From positions 1-6,301 of the forward strand of contig JAGQVC010000106.1 of the NCBI GenBank assembly GCA_020438185.1: DNA of 6,301 nt, given 5' to 3'. Shown here piece after piece: positions 1 through 3,718 of this stretch (the stretch's first letter is position 1; each line of letters starts with the position of its first letter). This DNA comes from Bacteroidota bacterium. Lineage in GTDB: Bacteria; Bacteroidota; Bacteroidia; M30B66. The position numbers and the translations under genes were made by a program. A model generated the notes under the pieces. That model was not told the origin of the DNA and made no database searches. It worked only from the letters and a program-made list of their open reading frames with translations.

Positions 1-344
1 GTATCGATAAAAATGAAATCCGTCGCGGAATGGTTATCGCCAAGCCGGGTTCCATTACTCCTCACACTGTTTTCAAAGCTGAGGTGTATATCCTGAAGAA
101 AGAAGAAGGTGGACGTCACACTCCATTCCACAATAAATACCGTCCTCAGTTCTACCTTCGTACAACTGACGTAACAGGAGAAATTAAACTTCCTGAAGGA
201 CGTGAAATGGTTGTACCTGGTGATAACGTGACTATTGAAGTTACCCTTATCGTACCGGTAGCTATGGATAAAGGTCTTCGTTTCGCAATCCGCGAAGGAG
301 GTCGTACTGTAGGTGCAGGTCAGGTGATTGAGATTATCAAGTAA
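1..344 (+). CDS. tuf: Elongation factor Tu, C-terminal part (5' end outside window)
   Basis: EF-Tu is the GTPase that carries aminoacyl-tRNA to the ribosomal A site in the cytoplasm. Only the last 113 codons are present; the first complete codon is at 3 and the frame is open to the left edge, so the ATG at 30 is internal, not the start. The visible part covers the end of the second beta-barrel (IRRGMVIAKPGSITPHT) and all of domain 3, including EEGGRHTPF, YRPQFYLRTTDVTG, the VPGDN loop and the near-invariant LRFAIREGGRTVGAG close to the C-terminus, finishing in VIEIIK and TAA at 342-344. The GTPase domain, which carries the nucleotide-binding motifs, lies outside the window. A hairpin follows 22 nt after the stop, so tuf is probably the last gene of an upstream transcript. 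Identity is secure from the domain 3 motifs. Confidence 0.98.
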   Translation, partial: IDKNEIRRGMVIAKPGSITPHTVFKAEVYILKKEEGGRHTPFHNKYRPQFYLRTTDVTGEIKLPEGREMVVPGDNVTIEVTLIVPVAMDKGLRFAIREGGRTVGAGQVIEIIK

Positions 345-366
345 TCTTTTATCTGATTAAATTTTA

Positions 367-404
367 AAAGGTGTTCCCGGGGTGAAAATTTCCGGGGCAC
401 CTTT
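367..404 (+). terminator. Terminator-like hairpin after tuf
   Basis: AAAGGTG (367-373) pairs with CACCTTT (398-404), and inside it CCCGG (376-380) pairs with CCGGG (392-396). A T-G wobble and one bulged T lie between the two helices, and the loop is about 11 nt. The stem is G+C-rich and starts 22 nt after the tuf stop codon. On the + strand only the three T of the stem end plus a pyrimidine-rich CTACCTGTTT follow, so the U-tract is weak; on the opposite strand the stem is followed by a better T-run (CTTTT). I infer a transcription end for tuf, possibly leaky, separating it from the tRNA-secE operon. Confidence 0.7.
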
Positions 405-482
405 CTACCTGTTTATAGGTTCGGTTTCGTAAAGCTGCGAATCTTTATCTGTAAACTACTGATAGTGAGTCAGTTCTTTATT

Positions 483-490
483 TGGGTTTG
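483..490 (+). promoter_or_regulatory. Candidate Bacteroidota -7 element (TGGGTTTG)
   Basis: The main sigma factor of Bacteroidota recognises a -7 box TAnnTTTG with a TTG-like -33 box. TGGGTTTG matches in all but one position and lies between the tuf terminator and tRNA-Trp, where a promoter for the downstream operon is expected. The -33 box is poor: only CTG at 459-461 sits near the right distance. Transcription would start around 496-499, giving a short leader before the tRNA. A second one-mismatch match, TAGGTTCG at 416-423, is an alternative. Both are weak calls. Confidence 0.25.
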
Positions 491-501
491 ATTGTTAAAT
501 C

Positions 502-523
502 ATCCCGGGAAAAATAACCGGAT
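502..523 (+). other. Small hairpin abutting the tRNA-Trp 5' end
   Basis: ATCC (502-505) pairs with GGAT (520-523) and GG (507-508) with CC (518-519), with one bulged C at 506 and a nine-base A-rich loop. It ends exactly one base before the first base of the mature tRNA (524), so in a precursor transcript it would stack on the acceptor stem at the RNase P cleavage point. Six base pairs can arise by chance; a role in tRNA 5' processing is inference only. Confidence 0.3.
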
Positions 524-595
524 ACGGGTGTAGCTCAATGGTAGAGTAGCGGTCTCCAAAACCGTTGGCTGGGGGTTCGAGTCCCTCCTCCCGTG
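524..595 (+). tRNA. trnW: tRNA-Trp, anticodon CCA
   Basis: The cloverleaf can be folded by hand: acceptor strands 524-530 and 588-594; D stem GCTC (533-536) with GAGT (544-547); anticodon stem GCGGT (549-553) with ACCGT (561-565); loop CTCCAAA with anticodon CCA at 556-558; variable loop TGGCT; T stem GGGGG (571-575) with CCCTC (583-587) around TTCGAGT. The discriminator base G595 is the one expected for bacterial tryptophan tRNA. The CCA tail is not encoded (CA TAA follows), so it must be added by the tRNA nucleotidyltransferase. Oddity: position 6-67 of the acceptor is a T529-T589 mismatch. The gene lies 17 nt before secE on the same strand and is probably co-transcribed with it and released by processing. 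Confidence 0.96.
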
Positions 596-612
596 CATAA
601 AAACATAGAATC

Positions 613-807
613 ATGTCGAAGATCAAGACATATATTGAAGAATCATACAATGAGTTGTTACATAAAGTAACCTGGCCTACCTGGAAGGAATTGCAGAGTT
701 CGGCAATTGTAGTTATGATTTCTTCCGTGATCATTGCCTTGCTGATTTTTGCGATGGATTTCACATTCAGCAATGTGATGGAATTATTCTATGACCTTTT
801 TAACTAA
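613..807 (+). CDS. secE: Preprotein translocase subunit SecE
   Basis: SecE is the small essential membrane subunit that clamps SecY in the SecYEG protein-export channel of the inner membrane. The 64-residue protein is the single-span form found in most bacteria other than the three-span enterobacterial type. An amphipathic N-terminal helix (about residues 3-16) leads into the family hallmark KVTWPTWKEL (18-27), followed by one hydrophobic span at about 30-50 (IVVMISSVIIALLIFAM). The ATG at 613 follows A-rich DNA with no Shine-Dalgarno motif, and no earlier in-frame start is plausible because the tRNA ends 17 nt upstream. Its TAA stop (805-807) shares its last A with the nusG ATG, implying translational coupling. 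The secE-nusG pairing is widely conserved and supports the call. Confidence 0.97.
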   Translation: MSKIKTYIEESYNELLHKVTWPTWKELQSSAIVVMISSVIIALLIFAMDFTFSNVMELFYDLFN

Positions 808-1367
808 TGACCGCCATGACTGAAGAAAGCGTCAATTCCAAAAAGTGGTATGTCGTCCGGGCCGTTAGCGGCAAGGAAAAGAAGGTTAAGGAATACATTG
901 ATTCTGAGATTGTGCATCATAAAATCAGTGATTACATCTCACAGGTTTTAATTCCAACCGAAAAGGTGTATCAGATTCGCAACGGGAAAAAGATTTCTAA
1001 GGAAAGAAGCTACTTCCCGGGATATATTATGATTGAGGCGAACATGGTTGGAGAGATTCCACACATCCTGAAAAATATTCCGGGTGTGATAGGATTTCTT
1101 GGGGATAAGGGAGACCCTATTCCACTTAGGCCAGCTGAAGTGAACCGAATTCTTGGAAAGGTGGATGAACTGTCTGAAACAGATGCAGAGATTTCGATTC
1201 CATTTATTGTTGGTGAAACTGTTAAGGTTATTGATGGACCATTCAACAGCTTCTCAGGAACAATTGAAGAAATAAACGAAGAAAAGAAAAAGCTGATTGT
1301 AATGGTTAAAATTTTCGGACGGAAAACCCCTCTGGAATTAAATTACATGCAGGTAGAAAAAGAATAA
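807..1367 (+). CDS. nusG: Transcription elongation/termination factor NusG
   Basis: NusG binds the clamp of RNA polymerase, modulates pausing and links polymerase to Rho or to ribosomal protein S10. The 186-residue product has the two expected domains: an N-terminal NGN domain from KKWYVVRAVSGKEKKV (12-27) to about residue 116, including SYFPGYIMIE (68-77), and a C-terminal KOW domain at about 135-186 with VGETVKVIDGPFNSFSG and IFGRKTPLEL. The length is usual for the family. The start at 807 overlaps the secE stop by one base; a second in-frame ATG at 816 would remove only three residues and cannot be excluded, since neither has a Shine-Dalgarno sequence. Translation probably relies on ribosomes finishing secE. 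A 101-nt spacer separates it from rplK. Confidence 0.98.
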   Translation: MTAMTEESVNSKKWYVVRAVSGKEKKVKEYIDSEIVHHKISDYISQVLIPTEKVYQIRNGKKISKERSYFPGYIMIEANMVGEIPHILKNIPGVIGFLGDKGDPIPLRPAEVNRILGKVDELSETDAEISIPFIVGETVKVIDGPFNSFSGTIEEINEEKKKLIVMVKIFGRKTPLELNYMQVEKE

Positions 1368-1468
1368 AAACAGTGGATAATCCGGAAACGATGAGGTTGT
1401 CTTCTCCACGTAAAATGCTTCCCCTCCTCAGAAATTTCAGGACCCGCGCATCAATTATATAATAAACA
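1368..1468 (+). promoter_or_regulatory. rplK leader, candidate L1 autoregulatory region
   Basis: This is the longest spacer among the ribosomal protein genes before rpoB apart from the one after rplL. In many bacteria L1 represses its own rplK-rplA mRNA by binding a 23S rRNA-like structure before or at the start of rplK. Short pairings are visible: GTGGA (1373-1377) with TCCAC (1405-1409), TGAGG (1392-1396) with CCTCA (1426-1430), and TCCT (1425-1428) with AGGA (1439-1442). The first two cross each other and the last two share bases, so they are mutually exclusive. I could not recognise a confident L1-site consensus, and I see no clear promoter here. Function is inferred from position. Confidence 0.35.
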
Positions 1469-1906
1469 ATGGCTAAAGAAGTAGGTGCACTCATTAAGTT
1501 ACAGGTGAAAGGCGGTGCAGCTAATCCATCTCCACCAATCGGACCTGCACTGGGTGCGAAAGGTGTGAATATCATGGATTTCTGCAAGCAGTTCAACGCT
1601 CGTACGCAGGATCAGGCCGGGAAAGTGTTGCCAGTAATTATTACTGTTTACACAGATAAGTCGTTTGACTTTATCATTAAAACCCCTCCTGTTGCAATTC
1701 AGCTGAAAGAAGCAGCCAAACTTAAGAGCGGTTCAGCAGAACCAAATCGTAAGAAGGTTGCTAAAGTCACCTGGGATACCGTGCGTAGTATCGCCGAAGC
1801 AAAAATGCCCGATTTAAACTGTTTTACAGTTGAATCGGCAATGAGCATGGTGGCAGGTACTGCACGCAGTATGGGTATCGAAGTCGAAGGACAGCGCCCA
1901 TTTTAA
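1469..1906 (+). CDS. rplK: 50S ribosomal protein L11
   Basis: L11 binds the GTPase-associated centre of 23S rRNA at the base of the L7/L12 stalk. Its 145 residues fit the family length. The N-terminal domain (about 1-70) contains the proline-rich NPSPPIGPALGAKGVNIM (19-36), the helix that forms the thiostrepton-binding cleft with the rRNA; the prolines at 22, 23 and 26 are intact. KTPP (71-74) is the usual linker, and the RNA-binding C-terminal domain ends with VAGTARSMGIEVEG (128-141). The ATG at 1469 follows TATATAATAAAC, A/T-rich and without Shine-Dalgarno, typical for this window. rplA follows after 21 nt, the standard L11-L1 pair. Expression is probably controlled with rplA through the preceding leader. 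Confidence 0.99.
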   Translation: MAKEVGALIKLQVKGGAANPSPPIGPALGAKGVNIMDFCKQFNARTQDQAGKVLPVIITVYTDKSFDFIIKTPPVAIQLKEAAKLKSGSAEPNRKKVAKVTWDTVRSIAEAKMPDLNCFTVESAMSMVAGTARSMGIEVEGQRPF

Positions 1907-1927
1907 TTCACCAAAATTTTTTGAGTA

Positions 1928-2623
1928 ATGGCACAACTGACAAAAAAGCGCAAAGCGGTTATTAATAAGGTAGACGAAGATAAATCGTATGCCTTACTTG
2001 ATGCTGCTCGCCTGGTTAAGGAAATCTCCACCACCAAGTTCGATGCTTCAGTTGATTTGGCCGTTCGTCTTGGAGTAGATCCGCGTAAAGCGAACCAAAT
2101 GGTTCGTGGAATCGTGTCTCTGCCTCATGGAACAGGTAAATCAGTGCGCGTGCTTGTGCTTTGCACTCCCGACAAGGAGGAAGAAGCAAAAGCTGCAGGA
2201 GCAGATCATGTTGGTCTGGATGATTACATAGACAAGATCAAAGGTGGTTGGACGGATGTTGATGTTATCATCACCATGCCCTCCATCATGGCAAAAGTGG
2301 GAGCACTCGGACGAGTTCTGGGACCCCGCGGCCTGATGCCCAACCCAAAAACAGGTACTGTTACCGTTGAAGTAGGAAAAGCCGTGCAGGAAGTTAAAGC
2401 CGGTAAAATTGACTTCAAAGTGGATAAAACAGGTATCGTGCATGCTGCAATCGGCAAAGTGAGCTTTGCGGAAGACAAACTTTATGACAATGCGAAGGAA
2501 TTGATTCAGACCATTCTGAAATTAAAGCCTTCTGCTGCTAAAGGAACTTACGTAAGGAGCATTTATATGTCGAGTACAATGAGTCCTTCGGTTTCGGTTG
2601 ATCTCAAATCAATCGGTGCCTGA
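1928..2623 (+). CDS. rplA: 50S ribosomal protein L1
   Basis: L1 forms the mobile stalk at the ribosomal E site, helping deacylated tRNA leave, and in many bacteria also acts as translational repressor of the rplK-rplA mRNA. The 231-residue length is standard. Family landmarks in order: DLAVRLGVDPRKANQMVRG (43-61), PHGTGK (66-71), the interior domain with IITMPSIMAKVGALGRVLGP (114-133) and RGLMPNPKTGT (134-144), then the RNA-binding KIDFKVDKTGIVHAAIGKVS (160-179). The C-terminal SSTMSPSVSVD has S where the family usually has G after STM, a mild variant. The ATG at 1928 is preceded by AAAATTTTTTGAGTA with no Shine-Dalgarno. The next gene, rplJ, starts 27 nt after the stop. Confidence 0.99.
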   Translation: MAQLTKKRKAVINKVDEDKSYALLDAARLVKEISTTKFDASVDLAVRLGVDPRKANQMVRGIVSLPHGTGKSVRVLVLCTPDKEEEAKAAGADHVGLDDYIDKIKGGWTDVDVIITMPSIMAKVGALGRVLGPRGLMPNPKTGTVTVEVGKAVQEVKAGKIDFKVDKTGIVHAAIGKVSFAEDKLYDNAKELIQTILKLKPSAAKGTYVRSIYMSSTMSPSVSVDLKSIGA

Positions 2624-2650
2624 TTACGAACCTTTTAAACTTTTTATCAC

Positions 2651-3172
2651 ATGAATAAAGAAGAAAAAGACTTGGTAATCGATGCATTGGTTGAGAAGAT
2701 GTCCGCAACCAAGAACTTTTACCTGACCGATATTTCCTCACTTACAGTAGAGAAAACGAATAATCTTCGCCGTACCTGCTTTAAGAAGAATATCGAAATT
2801 AAGGTTGTAAAGAACACATTGCTCAGAAAGGCACTTGAACGTCTTGAAACGGATTATTCTCCGCTATATGATGTTCTTAAGGGTTCTACATCGGTAATGT
2901 TTACTGATTCAGTAAACGAGCCGGCGAAACTGATCAAGGAGTTCCGTAAAACCAGTGATAGGCCAATTCTGAAGGCTGCTTACGTAGAAGAATCTTTCTA
3001 CATCGGTGACAATCAGATTGATGCCCTTATCGCAATCAAAACCAAAAACGAAGTTATCGGAGATATCATTGGATTGCTTCAATCTCCTGCTAAGAATGTT
3101 GTTTCAGCCCTTAAATCGGGTGGCGGCAAAATCGCAGGAATTGTTAAAACGCTTTCTGAAAGACCTGAATAA
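2651..3172 (+). CDS. rplJ: 50S ribosomal protein L10
   Basis: L10 anchors L7/L12 dimers on the large subunit and binds 23S rRNA next to L11, forming the stalk base. The 173 residues match the family. The N-terminal RNA-binding domain includes FYLTDISSLTV (23-33) and IEIKVVKNTLLRKALE (48-63), the classic KVVKNTLLRKA signature. The C-terminal helical part (about 140-173), with LLQSPAKNVVSALKSGGGK and IAGIVKTLSE, is the segment that holds L7/L12 dimers. The start at 2651 follows TTTTTATCAC with no Shine-Dalgarno. In Escherichia coli and Firmicutes an L10-L12 complex represses this mRNA at a long structured leader; here only 27 nt separate rplA and rplJ, so that element is absent in its usual place. 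rplL follows after 57 nt. Confidence 0.98.
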   Translation: MNKEEKDLVIDALVEKMSATKNFYLTDISSLTVEKTNNLRRTCFKKNIEIKVVKNTLLRKALERLETDYSPLYDVLKGSTSVMFTDSVNEPAKLIKEFRKTSDRPILKAAYVEESFYIGDNQIDALIAIKTKNEVIGDIIGLLQSPAKNVVSALKSGGGKIAGIVKTLSERPE

Positions 3173-3229
3173 TTTCAACAACAATTTTTTTAATTCACTT
3201 TTTGTACAATCATCTAAAACAAAAATAAA
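3173..3229 (+). promoter_or_regulatory. rplJ-rplL spacer with T-run then A-rich start region
   Basis: The 57-nt gap begins with a run of T (AATTTTTTTAA type, about 3184-3192), continues through TTTTTG, and ends with AAAACAAAAATAAA directly before the rplL ATG. There is no Shine-Dalgarno; the unstructured A-rich segment is what Bacteroidota starts typically show in place of one. L7/L12 is needed in several copies per ribosome, so a strong independent initiation region would be sensible, but that is inference. No convincing promoter or hairpin was found. Confidence 0.4.
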
Positions 3230-3610
3230 ATGGCAGATTTGAAAGCTTTCGCTGAACAGTTGGTGAACTTGACTGTGAAGGAAGTTAATGAACTGGCTCA
3301 AATCCTTAAGGACGAATACGGCATCGAGCCGGCAGCTGCGGCTGTTGCAGTAGCAGCAGCAGGTGGTGCTGGTGGTGGCGCTGAAGCTGCAGAAGAAAAA
3401 ACTTCTTTCGATGTTATCCTTAAAGCTGCCGGTGGTAACAAACTGGCTGTAGTTAAGCTTGTGAAGGAACTTACCGGTCTTGGACTAAAAGAAGCAAAAG
3501 ATCTCGTTGACGGCGCTCCAAAGCCGCTCAAGGAAGGTGTTAGCAAGGACGAAGCAGATGCACTTAAAACGCAGCTGACTGAAGCCGGTGCTGAAGTTGA
3601 GGTTAAGTAA
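3230..3610 (+). CDS. rplL: 50S ribosomal protein L7/L12
   Basis: L7/L12 is the multi-copy stalk protein that recruits translation factors and stimulates their GTPase activity. The 126-residue product shows the three classical parts: an N-terminal dimerisation and L10-binding domain (1-32, MADLKAFAEQLVNLTVKEVN...), a flexible Ala/Gly-rich hinge (about 33-55, PAAAAVAVAAAGGAGGG), and a C-terminal factor-binding domain (about 56-126) with KTSFDVIL, NKLAVVKLVKELTGLGLKEA (70-89) and DLVDGAPKPLKEGVSKDEA. The length and order are standard. The ATG at 3230 is preceded by a strikingly A-rich tract. It is followed by a strong hairpin before rpoB, which may set the ratio of ribosomal protein to polymerase expression. 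Confidence 0.99.
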   Translation: MADLKAFAEQLVNLTVKEVNELAQILKDEYGIEPAAAAVAVAAAGGAGGGAEAAEEKTSFDVILKAAGGNKLAVVKLVKELTGLGLKEAKDLVDGAPKPLKEGVSKDEADALKTQLTEAGAEVEVK

Positions 3611-3621
3611 TCTCTTCTTTG

Positions 3622-3670
3622 ACAAACAACAGCTAAGACCTCTTTTTTAAAGAGGTCTTTAGCTGTTTGT
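3622..3670 (+). terminator. Strong hairpin in the rplL-rpoB spacer (attenuator or processing site)
   Basis: An 11-bp perfect stem AAGACCTCTTT (3635-3645) with AAAGAGGTCTT (3649-3659) closes a three-T loop. Below it, after one bulged T (3660), CAGCT (3630-3634) pairs with AGCTG (3661-3665), and after a three-base bulge ACAAA (3622-3626) pairs with TTTGT (3666-3670). The start of the hairpin is 12 nt after the rplL stop. No U-run follows the base (ATACACTTCAG), so it is not a textbook intrinsic terminator. In Escherichia coli the same spacer carries an attenuator and an RNase III site that lower polymerase-subunit expression relative to L7/L12; I infer an analogous role. Confidence 0.7.
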
Positions 3671-3718
3671 ATACACTTCAGTTTCTTTTGAGTTTTTTCC
3701 AACTTAATATCGAGTCCC

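Noticed and set aside
495..773. Reverse-strand open frame covering tRNA-Trp and secE
   Set aside because: It runs antisense through a tRNA and a conserved membrane protein gene and resembles no family; chance frame.
1411..1417. TAAAATG in the nusG-rplK spacer as a -10/-7 promoter box
   Set aside because: It lacks the TTTG part of the Bacteroidota -7 element and has no matching upstream box.
3006..3242. Second + strand open frame overlapping the rplJ end and rplL start
   Set aside because: It overlaps rplJ in another frame, has no recognisable domain, and ends inside rplL; the L10 frame explains the region.
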